Shown: positions 35,013 through 44,145, counted from the stretch's first letter. The stretch is DNA of 64,000 bases from RYN-111 sp963760125 (GCA_963760125.1 CAVXBV010000016.1:41017-105016), one strand, 5' to 3'. Numbers and translations are program-made. The notes: generated by a model from the sequence alone, not told the origin.

Positions 35013-35027
35013 AGGAGGCACCACCAG

Positions 35028-35255
35028 ATGAGCCCGAGCCAGACCCAGGTCGCTGTCCGTCCGATCGCCCAGCAGGGCGTCGCCGCCGTGATCACCGGCA
35101 TCGCCGTGATCGTCGCGCTCGTGGCGCTCTACGCCGTGTTCCTCGACCAGGGCCAGCTGCTCAGCCCGGTGCTGGGCCAGGTCTCCGTGGTCGCCAACTA
35201 CCTGCACGAGCTGGCGCACGACGGCCGCCACCTGCTCGGCGCTCCCTGCCACTAG
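35028..35255 (+). CDS. cbtB: Cobalt transporter subunit CbtB
   Basis: A 75-residue single-span membrane protein: VAAVITGIAVIVALVALYAVF is the helix and the C-terminus carries the metal-binding His pattern HELAHDGRHLLGAPCH. CbtB works with CbtA in a B12-regulated cobalt uptake system. The riboswitch directly upstream and the following cbtA support this. Ribosome site GGAGGAGG lies ten bases before the ATG. Confidence 0.93.
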   Translation: MSPSQTQVAVRPIAQQGVAAVITGIAVIVALVALYAVFLDQGQLLSPVLGQVSVVANYLHELAHDGRHLLGAPCH

Positions 35256-35956
35256 TGCTCACCTCGCTGCGGCGAGGCGCCCTGTCCGGCCTCCTCGCCG
35301 GCGTCCTGACCGCGGCGTTCGGCTACCTGCTGGCTGAGCCGCTGATGGACCGCGCCGTCGACCTCGAGGCTGCCCGCCGGGCCGCCGCCGGGGACGTCTC
35401 GACCGAGGTGTTCTCCCGCACGACCCAGCACTTCGGGCTGCTGGGTGCGGCCGTCGTCGTCGGGGTCGCCTTCGGCGTGCTGTACGGCGTCCTCGCCCGC
35501 CTGCTGCCTCCGGCGGCGGACCCGTGGCGACGGGCGCTGCACCTGGGCGGCGCGGCGTTCTTCGCGATCTCGTTCGTGCCGTTCGTGCGCTACCCGAGCA
35601 ACCCGCCCGGTGTGGGCGACGCGGGCACGATCGACGCACGGAGCAACCTGTTCGAGGTCTCCGTCCTGGTGGGGCTCATCGGCGTGACGTTCGCGGCCCT
35701 CATCGCGCGCGGCCTGCGGGAACGGGGTGCCGCCGACTCCACCCGCCACCTCGCGGTGACCGGTGTGCTGCTCGCGACGATCGCCCTGACGTTCGTGCTG
35801 CCCGGCAACACCGACCCCGTCGACGCACCGGTGACCCTGGTCTGGGAGTTCCGGTTGCTCTCGATCGCCGCTCTCGCGCTGCTCTGGGGCAGCCTCTGCG
35901 CAACGTTCGGCGTGCTGTCGCAGCGCGCGACGCTGCGGGCCCCCGCGCCGGTCTGA
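35255..35956 (+). CDS. cbtA: Cobalt transporter subunit CbtA
   Basis: A 233-residue membrane protein with five or so helices (ALSGLLAGVLTAAFGYLLAEP, LLGAAVVVGVAFGVLYGVLA, ALHLGGAAFFAISFVPFV, VSVLVGLIGVTFAALIA, LLSIAALALLWGSL). The FVRYPSNPPGVGD segment between helices is typical of CbtA. The GTG start shares one base with the cbtB stop, so the pair is translationally coupled and under the same riboswitch. Confidence 0.92.
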   Translation: MLTSLRRGALSGLLAGVLTAAFGYLLAEPLMDRAVDLEAARRAAAGDVSTEVFSRTTQHFGLLGAAVVVGVAFGVLYGVLARLLPPAADPWRRALHLGGAAFFAISFVPFVRYPSNPPGVGDAGTIDARSNLFEVSVLVGLIGVTFAALIARGLRERGAADSTRHLAVTGVLLATIALTFVLPGNTDPVDAPVTLVWEFRLLSIAALALLWGSLCATFGVLSQRATLRAPAPV

Positions 35957-35958
35957 CC

Positions 35959-36387
35959 TCAGGCGTGCTCGTGTGCACGCGCCTCGAGCAGCTGCTGGGC
36001 CAGGCTCGCGAGCAGCGACTGGTCCAGGCCCGGGCTCGAGCGGATCGCCTCCCAGAACTCGGGCGCGCTCAGCACCATGGCCGAGACCGGGGACGACGCG
36101 ACGACGGTCGCGGAGCGGGGGGCCTTGGCCAGCAGGCTCAGCTCGCCCACGTGGTCACCGGCGCCGAGGGAGGCGACCACCTTGCCACCGGTCTGCACGT
36201 CCGCCGTACCGCTGAGGAGGACGAAGAACTCGTGCCCGACCGAGCCCTCGCGGGTCAGGGCCTCCCCGGCGACGAAGTCGACCTGGTTGCAGAGCTTGGC
36301 CAGCGCGTCCAGCTCCTTGTCGGTGCAGCGCTTGAACAGCGGCACGGCCGCCAGCAGCTCGGCGGTACGGGTACGGGTGCGTGACAT
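35959..36387 (-). CDS. Cyclic-nucleotide-binding domain protein
   Basis: A 142-residue protein consisting of one cNMP-binding beta-roll (LLAAVPLFKRCTDKELDALAKLC, then VLLSGTADVQTGGKVVASLGAGDHVGELSLLAKAPRSATVVA with the phosphate-binding GELSLL...RSATV cassette). There is no DNA-binding domain, so it is not a CRP-type regulator. Probably a stand-alone sensor. ATG at 36387 begins a run of Arg/Thr repeats (MSRTRTRT). Convergent with cbtA, with two bases between stops. Confidence 0.85.
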   Translation of the reverse strand: MSRTRTRTAELLAAVPLFKRCTDKELDALAKLCNQVDFVAGEALTREGSVGHEFFVLLSGTADVQTGGKVVASLGAGDHVGELSLLAKAPRSATVVASSPVSAMVLSAPEFWEAIRSSPGLDQSLLASLAQQLLEARAHEHA

Positions 36388-36568
36388 GGCGGTCCACCTC
36401 TGGGTCGGACAAGCTGGTGCGTTTCCGGCAGTCAACCGCGAACTGGTCGCGTGCGACAGGGGGCGCGGTGCGTGTTCGCGGGTTCCGTGGACGGGAGGTG
36501 GGGGTAGGGCAGGCTGGGAGCACGCCTCCAGCACCCGTCACCCCGCACCGCCTCCGGAAGGTCCCGCC

Positions 36569-37033
36569 ATGAGCCCCACCCGCCGCCTGGCCCGCCCCCT
36601 GCTCGCGAGCACGTTCGTCGCTGGGGGGATCGATGCCCTGCGCAAGCCCGGCCCGCACGTCGAGGCGGCCCGGTCGGCCGGCCTGGACAACCCGGAGAAG
36701 CTCGCGCGGGCCAACGCGGGCGTGCAGGTCGGGGCGGGCCTCGCGCTCGCGACCAACCGGCTGCCTCGCCTGAGCGCGCTGGCGCTGGCCGGGTCGCTGG
36801 CCCCGACGACCTACGTCGCGCACCCGTTCTGGCAGGAGAAGGACGCGGAGCAGAAGGCGGTCCAGCGCGCGCAGTTCCTGAAGAACCTCGCCCTGATCGG
36901 CGGTCTGCTGCTTGCCGCGGCCGACACCGGAGGGCGCGAGTCGCTGCCGCACAAGGCCGCCCGGGTGACCGGTCGGGCGAAGCGTCAGGCAGCGAAGAAG
37001 GCCAGCTCCGCCAAGGACGCCGCCCACCTCTAA
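36569..37033 (+). CDS. DoxX-family membrane protein
   Basis: A 154-residue protein of the DoxX type: RLARPLLASTFVAGGIDALRKP near the N-terminus, GVQVGAGLALATNRLPRLSALALAGSL, and a last helix LALIGGLLLAAADTGGRESLP, giving about four membrane segments. The C-terminal tail is rich in Lys, Ala and Arg and probably cytoplasmic. Function of the family is loosely linked with redox or oxidative stress. Its stop overlaps by four bases the stop of the convergent TetR gene. Confidence 0.8.
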   Translation: MSPTRRLARPLLASTFVAGGIDALRKPGPHVEAARSAGLDNPEKLARANAGVQVGAGLALATNRLPRLSALALAGSLAPTTYVAHPFWQEKDAEQKAVQRAQFLKNLALIGGLLLAAADTGGRESLPHKAARVTGRAKRQAAKKASSAKDAAHL

Positions 37034-37704
37034 CGCAGGCGGTCGAGCAGGTCCCGGTACTCCTCGGCGCTGAGGCCGGTGGGCAGGCGCGATCCCGCCG
37101 CCAGGCCCCAGCCGAGGCGGCACACCGTGCCGTCCACGAGGCTGTCGATCGACGCCCACGGGAACAGGGGCTTGTCGATCATCAACGCCGACAGCCCGTG
37201 CACCCCGGCCCAGAGCTGCAGGGACAGCTGGACCGGGTCGCCCTCGAAGACCCCGAGGTCGATGCAGGACGTCACCGTCTCCATGACGTAGCCGAACGCC
37301 CCGGAGGCGATCTCGTCGGCCGGGTCATGCTGCGACGGGCCCCGCATCATGCCGATCCGGTAGTTCTCCGGGTTGGTCACGGCGAAGCGGACGTACGCCG
37401 CTCCCTGCAGGCGGAGGGCGTCGAAGGGATCGCGGGCGTCCGCGGAGGCCTCCTTCAGCGCGAGGAACAGCTGCTCGAAGACCTCCTCGCACACGGCGTC
37501 GAGCAGCGCCTGCTTGTCGGCGAAGTGCAGGTAGATCGACGGGACGGACACGCCGACCCGCTGCGCGACGGCACGCAGAGAGACGCCCTCCTCAGAACCG
37601 GTCTCGCGCAGCAGGGCCATGGCCGCGGCGAGGACCTCCCCGCGGAGGGCAGCCCCCTGACCGCGCGCAGCCCGGGGACGAGGGGCAGGGGTCCTAGACG
37701 GCAA
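37030..37704 (-). CDS. TetR family transcriptional regulator
   Basis: A 224-residue repressor: N-terminal helix-turn-helix (EEGVSLRAVAQRVGVSVPSIYLHFADKQALLDAVCEEVF) and a C-terminal TetR_C_33-like ligand domain. The TTG start at 37704 lies inside the mmpL gene and is supported by GGAGGAG four bases upstream, so the two genes are translationally coupled with an 11-base overlap. It most likely represses mmpL through the AT-rich palindrome at 39932-39954. Confidence 0.9.
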   Translation of the reverse strand: MPSRTPAPRPRAARGQGAALRGEVLAAAMALLRETGSEEGVSLRAVAQRVGVSVPSIYLHFADKQALLDAVCEEVFEQLFLALKEASADARDPFDALRLQGAAYVRFAVTNPENYRIGMMRGPSQHDPADEIASGAFGYVMETVTSCIDLGVFEGDPVQLSLQLWAGVHGLSALMIDKPLFPWASIDSLVDGTVCRLGWGLAAGSRLPTGLSAEEYRDLLDRLR

Positions 37705-39910
37705 CGGGCTCCTCCACGGGCGCGACCAACGGGCTCGAGTCTGCCTCAGCGAGGCCGACCCTGGCGTGCAGCCGCTTCGCCCACGCCGGCGCCCACCAGT
37801 TGCGATCGCCCATGAGCCGCATGAACGACGGGACCAGGGCGCCGCGGACCAGCGTCGCGTCCACGAGGACGGCGAGCGCCGTACCGAGACCGAGGAGCTT
37901 GATGAAGCTGATGCCTGAGGTCACGAACGACAGGAAGACCAGAGCCAACAGCGCCGCAGCGGCCGTGACGAGCGCCCCGGTCCGCTCGAGGCCGACGGCG
38001 ACGGCGTGGTTGTTGTCACCGGTGAGGTCGTACTCCTCCTTGATGCGCGACAGCAGGAAGACCTCGTAGTCCATGGACAGGCCGAACAGCACGCAGAACA
38101 TGAGGATCGGCATCGTCGTGTCGAGGGTGCCGGTGACGATCGGGTCGCCGATGAGCCCGGTGAGGTGGCCCTCCTGGAACACCCAGACCATGAGCCCGAA
38201 CGTCGCGGACAGCGACAGGACGTTGAGCACGAGAGCCTTCACCGGGATGACGAACGACCCGGTGAACAAGAACAGCAGCAGGAACGTCGCGAACAGCACC
38301 AGCCCGAGGGCGAGCGGCAGCTTGTCGCCGAGGGCTGCCTTCGTGTCGACGAGCTGCGCCGCGGAGCCACCGAGCAGGACCGGGGCGGGGGCGGGTACGG
38401 CGCGCAGCCGGTGCACGAGGGCTTCGCCCTGCGGGCCCAGCACCTCGATCGAGGGGACCACCGACAACCGCTCGGCCCGCGCGTTGCGGAAATCCGGGTT
38501 GCCGACGGACACCTTCCTGCCGTTGACGAACCGGCCCTCGGCGGCGTCAACGCGCTCGACACCGCTGACCCGGGACAGGGCCAGGGCGTAGGCCCCGTCG
38601 GACTGCGGCCGCTCGAGCAGGACGGGCAGGGCGAACGCCTCGCGCCCGGGGAAGTCGTCGCGCAGGACCTGCGCGACGACGTGCGCTTGCGCCCCCTGCG
38701 GCAGGACGCGGTCGTCGGGGAGGCCGAAGACGACGTTGCGGAACGGCAGCCCGAGCAGCACGAGCAGCAGCACGACGGCGGTACCGACGCCGACGGGACG
38801 ACGCATCACCGTGACCGCCACGCGGTGCCAGAAGCCCTCGTCCAGCGCTTTCACCCGCGGTGGCGACAAGCGCAGCCACCGCCGGACGGGCCGCCGCAGG
38901 TCGAGCGCGTCGACCCGGTGCCCCAGCGCGGCCAGTGCGGCCGGCAGCACGACCAGCGCCCCGAGGAGCGCGAAGAGCACCGCGCTCATGCCGGCGTACG
39001 CGAAGGACTTGAGGAAGTACAAGGGGAACACCAGCAACGCCGACAGGCTCAAGAGGACGGTGAGTGCGGAGAACAGGACGGTGCGGCCGGCGGTGCGGAG
39101 CGTCTCGCGTACGGCGTCAGGGACCGCACGGCCGCCGCGCAGCTCCTCGCGAAAGCGCGTGACGAGGAACAGCGCGTAGTCGATGCCGAGGCCCAGCCCC
39201 ATCGAGGTCGCCAGGTTCACGGAGTAGACGCTCACGTCGGTGACGTGGCGCAGCAGCGACAGGGTGAGGAACGTGCCGAGGATCGACAGCACGCCCACCA
39301 GCAGCGGGAGGGAGGCAGCGACGGCCGAGCCGAAGACCAGGACGAGCAGAACGGCCGTGACCGGTACGGCGATCGACTCGGCGCGCAGGATGTCGTGCTC
39401 GATGGTGGTGCCGACCTGGGCGTAGGTCGCGAACTCCCCGCCGGTGCGGACTCCGAGCCCCTGGAAGGTGCCGTCGTAGGCGAGCGCGAGGACCTTCGCG
39501 CTCCGCACGGCGTCGTCCTGGGACCCGGTGAGGCGCGCGAGCACGAGCGCCTGGGTCTTGTCCCGGGAGGCCAGGGTGTCGGGGCGACCTGCGGTCCAGT
39601 ACGACACGACGTCCTCGACGCCGGGCTCCGCGGCCAGCCGGCGGGTCAGCGCGGTGCCGGTCGCGGTCGCGCCGTCGACGCCGCCTGGGGCGTCCACCAG
39701 CAGCAGGAAGTTGGACGGTCCCGTGCCGAACTCCCGCTGCAGGGCATCGGCGGCCCGCTCCGACTGCTGGGTCGGGTCGGCGAAGCCGCCGGCCGACAGG
39801 TCCTGGGCGACGGTGCCCCCGACGCCCCCGGCGACAGCGAGGAAGACGAAGGCGAGCACGAGGACCAGCCGCCGGCGGGCGACGAGGACCGGAGCGAGAC
39901 GAGTGAGCAC
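37694..39910 (-). CDS. MMPL/RND family transporter
   Basis: A large RND-type membrane protein (738 aa from GTG 39910). Two repeats each with one helix, an extracellular loop domain and five helices; GLGLGIDYALFLVTRFREEL and FGLSMDYEVFLLSRIKEEY are the paired proton-relay motifs of the family. MMPL proteins export lipids, drugs or siderophores by proton motive force. GTG at 39910 is preferred over an in-frame TTG at 39922 because GGGGGTTACC precedes it. A TetR gene overlaps its 3' end. Substrate unknown. Confidence 0.92.
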   Translation of the reverse strand: MLTRLAPVLVARRRLVLVLAFVFLAVAGGVGGTVAQDLSAGGFADPTQQSERAADALQREFGTGPSNFLLLVDAPGGVDGATATGTALTRRLAAEPGVEDVVSYWTAGRPDTLASRDKTQALVLARLTGSQDDAVRSAKVLALAYDGTFQGLGVRTGGEFATYAQVGTTIEHDILRAESIAVPVTAVLLVLVFGSAVAASLPLLVGVLSILGTFLTLSLLRHVTDVSVYSVNLATSMGLGLGIDYALFLVTRFREELRGGRAVPDAVRETLRTAGRTVLFSALTVLLSLSALLVFPLYFLKSFAYAGMSAVLFALLGALVVLPAALAALGHRVDALDLRRPVRRWLRLSPPRVKALDEGFWHRVAVTVMRRPVGVGTAVVLLLVLLGLPFRNVVFGLPDDRVLPQGAQAHVVAQVLRDDFPGREAFALPVLLERPQSDGAYALALSRVSGVERVDAAEGRFVNGRKVSVGNPDFRNARAERLSVVPSIEVLGPQGEALVHRLRAVPAPAPVLLGGSAAQLVDTKAALGDKLPLALGLVLFATFLLLFLFTGSFVIPVKALVLNVLSLSATFGLMVWVFQEGHLTGLIGDPIVTGTLDTTMPILMFCVLFGLSMDYEVFLLSRIKEEYDLTGDNNHAVAVGLERTGALVTAAAALLALVFLSFVTSGISFIKLLGLGTALAVLVDATLVRGALVPSFMRLMGDRNWWAPAWAKRLHARVGLAEADSSPLVAPVEEPVAV

Positions 39911-39931
39911 GGTAACCCCCAACGGTGAGTG

Positions 39932-39954
39932 AACATCGATAAGTTATCGTCGTT
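39932..39954. promoter_or_regulatory. TetR operator candidate upstream of mmpL
   Basis: CGATAAGTTATCG is a perfect 13-base palindrome, and the outer AAC/GTT bases extend the symmetry to 23 bases with two mismatched positions per arm. It is strikingly AT-rich for this genome and sits about 20 bases before the mmpL start, the usual place for a self-regulating TetR operator. Confidence 0.6.
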
Positions 39955-40024
39955 AACTCAACTCGGTCAAGACCGTCTCCCTCCCCCGGCTCCGTGCCTG
40001 TGCGCCGTGCGGCACGATGACGGG

Positions 40025-41371
40025 GTGACCCGCCGCCCCTCCGGACCCGACCCGGACCCGCGCGGCGGGGTGCGGGCCGTCGGCGCCGGGGTCGTCGGCA
40101 TCGGTCGCCGCGCGGCCGGCCGGGTGAAGGGCGCCGCGAACGCCGACGGCGCCGACCGCTCGGGCCTCGCCACCCTGCTCGGCGTGCATGCGCTGCAGGC
40201 CGCCGGTGACGCCCTGGTCGCCGTCGCGTTGGCCAGTACGGCGTTCTTCCAGGTCTCGGCGGACGCGGCGCGCGGCAAGATCGCGCTGTACCTGCTGCTG
40301 ACGCTGCTGCCGTTCTCCCTGCTGGTCCCGGTCGCCGGACCGCTGCTCGACAAGTTCCCGCACGGCCGGCGGTACGTCCTGGCCGTCACCGCAGGGGGTC
40401 GCGGCCTCGTGGCGTGGACGCTCGCGGGGTCGATCGCCGGGCTCGCGCTCTACCCGCAGGCGCTGGCCATCTTGGTCCTTGCCCGGGCGTACGGCGTCGC
40501 GCGGTCCGCGGCCGTGGTGCGCGTGCGTCCCCCGGCGCTCGGGCTCGTGGCGTCCAACGCGCGCCTCAACGTCGCCGCGGTGGCCAGTGGGGGCCTCGCG
40601 GCAGCTGTTGGCTTCGCGATCGCGAGCACCCTGGGGACCGCGTGGGTGCTGCGCCTGGCGACCGTCCTGTTCCTGGCGGCCGGGGTCGTGGCCCTCCGGC
40701 TGCCCGACCGGGTCGACGACGCCCGGGTCGCCGTGCCCGCGGTGCGGTTCTCGATCGTCGGGGCACCCCCGGCCATCCGGCGCTCGCTCGTCGCCACGAT
40801 CGCCCTGCGCGCCGACGTCGGGCTGCTGACCCTCGGACTGGCCGTCCTGTTCAAGTCCGGGGACGTGTCGACGCTGCTCGTGGCGCTCGTGCTCGGCGGC
40901 GCGGTGGGTGGCGGACTGATCGGGACCCTGCTCGCCTCCCGCCTGCCTGCTGAGCGGACGGCCCGCATCACGGCAGCGGCCCTGCTGGCCCCGGCGGCGG
41001 TGTGCCCGATCGCCGTGATCACCGGCTCCGGGCTGATGATGGCTTTCGCCGTCCTGTCGGTCGGGATGGGCGCCTCGCTCGGCAAGTACGCCCTCGACGC
41101 CGCGCTGCAGGGACACGTGTCGCCGACCGAGACCGGGTCGGCCTTCGCGCAGTCGGAGACCGGGCTGCAGCTCGGCTGGGCGCTCGGCGGTTCGTTGGGC
41201 CTGCTGCTGTCGCTGCTCGACGGCACCGGGCTCGGCTACCGGGGGGCGGTGGGGGCGGTCTTCGTGGTCGCGACGCTGCTGCCGCTGGTGGGCCTCGTGG
41301 TCGGCCGCCGGTGGGCCGGTCCGGTGCGGCGCACGCACGTGGTCGCCCCGCCCAAGATCATCGAGGGTTAG
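40025..41371 (+). CDS. Major facilitator superfamily transporter
   Basis: A 448-residue protein of about 11-12 membrane helices (ALQAAGDALVAVALASTAFF, ALYLLLTLLPFSLLVPVAGPLLDKF, and others). The cytoplasmic loop LLDKFPHGRRYVLAV matches the MFS loop 2-3 signature. An N-terminal Pro/Arg/Gly-rich cytoplasmic tail of about 45 residues precedes the first helix. No specific substrate signature. GTG at 40025 starts VTRRPSG. Ends convergent with mshD with four bases overlapping. Confidence 0.85.
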   Translation: MTRRPSGPDPDPRGGVRAVGAGVVGIGRRAAGRVKGAANADGADRSGLATLLGVHALQAAGDALVAVALASTAFFQVSADAARGKIALYLLLTLLPFSLLVPVAGPLLDKFPHGRRYVLAVTAGGRGLVAWTLAGSIAGLALYPQALAILVLARAYGVARSAAVVRVRPPALGLVASNARLNVAAVASGGLAAAVGFAIASTLGTAWVLRLATVLFLAAGVVALRLPDRVDDARVAVPAVRFSIVGAPPAIRRSLVATIALRADVGLLTLGLAVLFKSGDVSTLLVALVLGGAVGGGLIGTLLASRLPAERTARITAAALLAPAAVCPIAVITGSGLMMAFAVLSVGMGASLGKYALDAALQGHVSPTETGSAFAQSETGLQLGWALGGSLGLLLSLLDGTGLGYRGAVGAVFVVATLLPLVGLVVGRRWAGPVRRTHVVAPPKIIEG

Positions 41372-42279
41372 CGGGCGAAGCAGACGTCGGTCGCGTGGCG
41401 GGTGAACCCGAGGCGCTCGTAGACGCGGATCGCGTTGGTGTTGCCCTCGTCGACGTACAGCAGCACCTCGGCGAGGCCCGCGTCCCGCAGGTGGTGCAGG
41501 CCGACCAGGGTCAACGCCGGCCCCAGGCCGCGGCCCTGCTCCGACGGGTCGACGCCGACGACGTAGACCTCGCCGAGCGGCTCGTGGTCGTGGTCGGCAT
41601 GACGGGTGCCGCCGTGGACCTTGGTCCAGTGGAAGCCCACCAGGTCGTCGCCGCGGAAGGCCAGGAAGAAGCCGGCGGGGTCGAACCAGGCCTCGGCCTC
41701 GCGGACCTCCACCTCCTCGAGGCCCCAGCCGCCCTGGTCGGGGTGCGCCGCGAAGGCCTTGTTGTTCAGGTCCGTCCAGGCCCGCTCGTCGCGCCCGACC
41801 TCGAACGTGCGCAGGGCGATGCCCTCGGGCAGCAGCACCGCGGGCAGCGGCGCGGCCAGCGGCAGGCGCATCTGCCACAGCGAGCGGACGCGCGAGAAGC
41901 CCAGGGCCTGGGCGAGCGCGGCGGCGGCGGGGTGCTCGCCGTGGGCCCACAGCCGCAACCGGCCATCAGGAGACAGGGTCAGCAGCTGCTCGACCAGCAG
42001 GCGTCCGATGCCGGCGCCCCGCGCGGTCGGCCGCACGGCCAGCTCGGCGGACGACCCGGCCACCACGTCCGTGACGTCGAGGTGGGCGTAGCCCACGAGG
42101 TCGTCGCCGTCGTACGCCAGCAGGTGGCGCACGTCCTGGTCCCCGCCGCGGGGCAGGTGCAGCATCACGTGGTCGGACAGCGGGGGTGTCCGGTCGTGCG
42201 CCTGGACGAGCTCGATGAGGTCGCGGACCTGCTGCACCTCGTCGGCGGACAGCCGGCCACGCACGCTCGCTGAGGTCAC
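41368..42279 (-). CDS. mshD: Mycothiol synthase
   Basis: Acetylates Cys-GlcN-Ins with acetyl-CoA, the last step of mycothiol synthesis (303 aa). Two GNAT domains: the N-terminal one has AELAVRPTARGAGIGRLLVEQLL, the C-terminal active one has EVYVVGVDPSEQGRGLGPALTLVGL and the family ending YVDEGNTNAIRVYERLGF. GTG at 42279 begins VTSASVRGRLS. It confirms that the host uses mycothiol and so supports the mycothiol-dependent reading of the gene at 4384. Confidence 0.95.
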   Translation of the reverse strand: MTSASVRGRLSADEVQQVRDLIELVQAHDRTPPLSDHVMLHLPRGGDQDVRHLLAYDGDDLVGYAHLDVTDVVAGSSAELAVRPTARGAGIGRLLVEQLLTLSPDGRLRLWAHGEHPAAAALAQALGFSRVRSLWQMRLPLAAPLPAVLLPEGIALRTFEVGRDERAWTDLNNKAFAAHPDQGGWGLEEVEVREAEAWFDPAGFFLAFRGDDLVGFHWTKVHGGTRHADHDHEPLGEVYVVGVDPSEQGRGLGPALTLVGLHHLRDAGLAEVLLYVDEGNTNAIRVYERLGFTRHATDVCFAR

Positions 42280-42302
42280 CCCGCCACCGTAGGCGACGGC
42301 GC

Positions 42303-43043
42303 TCAGCGGGTCAGGTCGACGCTTCCCAGCACCGCGGCGTCCGCGGGCAGCGCGGTGAGCGGGGGCGTGACGAACTTGTACCCGACGTGCCGCACGGTGC
42401 CGATGAGCTGCTCGTGCTCGGCGCCGAGCTTGGCCCGCAGCCGACGCACGTGGACGTCGACGGTGCGGGTGCCCCCGTAGTAGTCGTAGCCCCACACCTC
42501 CTGCAGCAGCTGGGCGCGGGTGAACACCCGGCCCGGGTGCTGCGCGAGGTACTTCAGCAGCTCGAACTCCTTGTAGGTCAGCTCCAGAGCGCGGCCCTTG
42601 AGCCGGCAGATGTAGGTGCCCTCGTCGATCGTGAGCTCGCCGGCGCGCACGACGCCGGGCTCGCCGGCGTCCGCGGCGGTCGTCTGCACCCGGCCGGTGG
42701 CCAGGCGCAGGCGAGCGTCCACCTCGGCCGGCCCAGCGGTGTCGAGCAGGACGTCGTCGACACCCCAGTCGGCGGTCAGGGCCACCAAGCCGCCCTCGGT
42801 GAGAACGGCGAACACCGGCGCGCTGACGCCGGTGGTGCGCAGCAGCCGGCACAGCGAGCGGGCCTGCACGAGGTCGCGGCGGGCGTCGACGAGGATCGCG
42901 TCCGGCTTGGCGCCGGCGCTGTCGTCGAGCAGGGCGGAGGCCTCGAGCGGAGCGACGCGCACGCTGTGGGCGAGCAGGCCCAGCGCGGGGAGCACCTCGG
43001 CCGACGGCGTGAGGGCGTTCGTGAGGAGCAGCAGGCTGATCAT
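42303..43043 (-). CDS. glnR: GlnR-type orphan response regulator
   Basis: A 246-residue OmpR-family regulator. The receiver half is atypical (LLLLTNALTPSAEVLPALGLL; DAILVDARRDLVQARSLCRLL; ADWGVDDVLLDTAGPAEVDARLRLA) and the DNA-binding half is RALELTYKEFELLKYLAQHPGRVFTRAQLLQEVWGYDYYGGTRTVDVHVRRLRAKLG. No kinase is adjacent. These features match actinobacterial GlnR, the global nitrogen regulator, whose receiver works without classical phosphorylation. ATG at 43043 gives MISLLLLTNAL. Confidence 0.88.
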   Translation of the reverse strand: MISLLLLTNALTPSAEVLPALGLLAHSVRVAPLEASALLDDSAGAKPDAILVDARRDLVQARSLCRLLRTTGVSAPVFAVLTEGGLVALTADWGVDDVLLDTAGPAEVDARLRLATGRVQTTAADAGEPGVVRAGELTIDEGTYICRLKGRALELTYKEFELLKYLAQHPGRVFTRAQLLQEVWGYDYYGGTRTVDVHVRRLRAKLGAEHEQLIGTVRHVGYKFVTPPLTALPADAAVLGSVDLTR

Positions 43044-43123
43044 GCTGGGCGGACCTCCGAGTCGGCGGGGAAGCCGGGGAGAGGCGCCATTGCCTCGTGA
43101 AGATCCCACGATAGCCCACACTG

Positions 43124-43891
43124 GTGGGCGTGAGACTCCGGACAGCTGACGACGTGGGGCTGTTCGCCGCGCACCACCCGCGCCCCGGGGCGGAGGTCTG
43201 CCTGGTCCTGGTGCACGGATTCACCAACTCCACGCGGACCCCCCACGTACGCCGGATCGCCGAGCACCTGGCGCGTGAGCACGCCGTCCTGGTGTACGAC
43301 GGACGCGGCCACGGGCGCTCTGGCGGCCACAGCACCCTGGGGGACCTCGAGCCGCTTGACGTCGACGCCGCGGTCGGCGCGGCGCGGCAGCTCGGGTACC
43401 GACGCGTCGTGACGGTCGGCTGGTCGCTCGGCGCGTCCAACGTGCTGCGGCACGCGGGCCTGCGGGGCCAAGCAGTCGGTGGTCACCGGCTGCACCACGC
43501 CCCCGACGCGGTGATCGCCGTCAGCGCCTTGAGCCGCTGGTACTACCGCGACACCGTCCCCATGCGCCGGGTGCACTTCGCCATCGAGAAGCGCACCGGA
43601 CGGGCCGTCGCGCGGTTCTTCCTCGGGACGCGGATCTGGCACATCCACTGGGACCCGGTGCCGCTCACCCCCGCGGAGTGCGTGCCGCTCATCGCGCCCA
43701 TCCCGCTGCTGCTGGTGCACGGCGACCAGGACGCCTACTTCCCGCTCGAGCACCCCGAGGCGCTGGTCGCCGCGTCCGGAGGGCACGCCGAGCTGTGGCT
43801 GGAGCCCGGCATGGGGCACGCGGAGAAGGCCACCACCGCCGACCTGCTGACCCGCCTGTCGGAGCACATCGGCTCCCTGGTGTCGGCGTGA
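43124..43891 (+). CDS. Alpha/beta hydrolase
   Basis: A 255-residue hydrolase. Oxyanion region LVLVHGFTNS, nucleophile elbow VGWSLGASN with Ser near residue 106, acid in LVHGDQDAYFP and base His in PGMGHAE. The insert LRGQAVGGHRLHHAPDAVIA after the nucleophile is not typical and could be a small local insertion. GTG at 43124 or 43130 may be the start. Its stop overlaps the MoaD gene. Substrate unknown. Confidence 0.85.
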   Translation: MGVRLRTADDVGLFAAHHPRPGAEVCLVLVHGFTNSTRTPHVRRIAEHLAREHAVLVYDGRGHGRSGGHSTLGDLEPLDVDAAVGAARQLGYRRVVTVGWSLGASNVLRHAGLRGQAVGGHRLHHAPDAVIAVSALSRWYYRDTVPMRRVHFAIEKRTGRAVARFFLGTRIWHIHWDPVPLTPAECVPLIAPIPLLLVHGDQDAYFPLEHPEALVAASGGHAELWLEPGMGHAEKATTADLLTRLSEHIGSLVSA

Positions 43892-44136
43892 TCATCGTGC
43901 GGTACTTCGCTGCGGCCCGCGCTGCCGCGGGCGTCGGGGAGGAGCAGCGGGACGCGCGGACCCTGGACGCCGTCCTGGCCGCTGCCGTCGCGCAGTACGG
44001 CGAGCGGCTGGGCACCGTGCTGGAGGTCTGCTCGTTCCTCGTCGACGGCGACCCGGTCGGGGCGAGGCCGCACGCCGACGTGCGGCTGACCGATGGGGCG
44101 GTCGTCGACTGCCTCCCGCCGTACGCCGGTGGCTAG
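43888..44136 (+). CDS. MoaD/ThiS family sulfur carrier
   Basis: An 82-residue ubiquitin-like protein ending YAGG; the C-terminal Gly-Gly is the site of thiocarboxylate formation. VRYFAAARAAAGV is the MoaD N-terminus. It serves as small subunit of molybdopterin synthase or as another sulfur donor; no MoaE gene is nearby. GTG start overlaps the hydrolase stop. Confidence 0.85.
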   Translation: MIIVRYFAAARAAAGVGEEQRDARTLDAVLAAAVAQYGERLGTVLEVCSFLVDGDPVGARPHADVRLTDGAVVDCLPPYAGG

Positions 44137-44145
44137 GTTGGTCCC

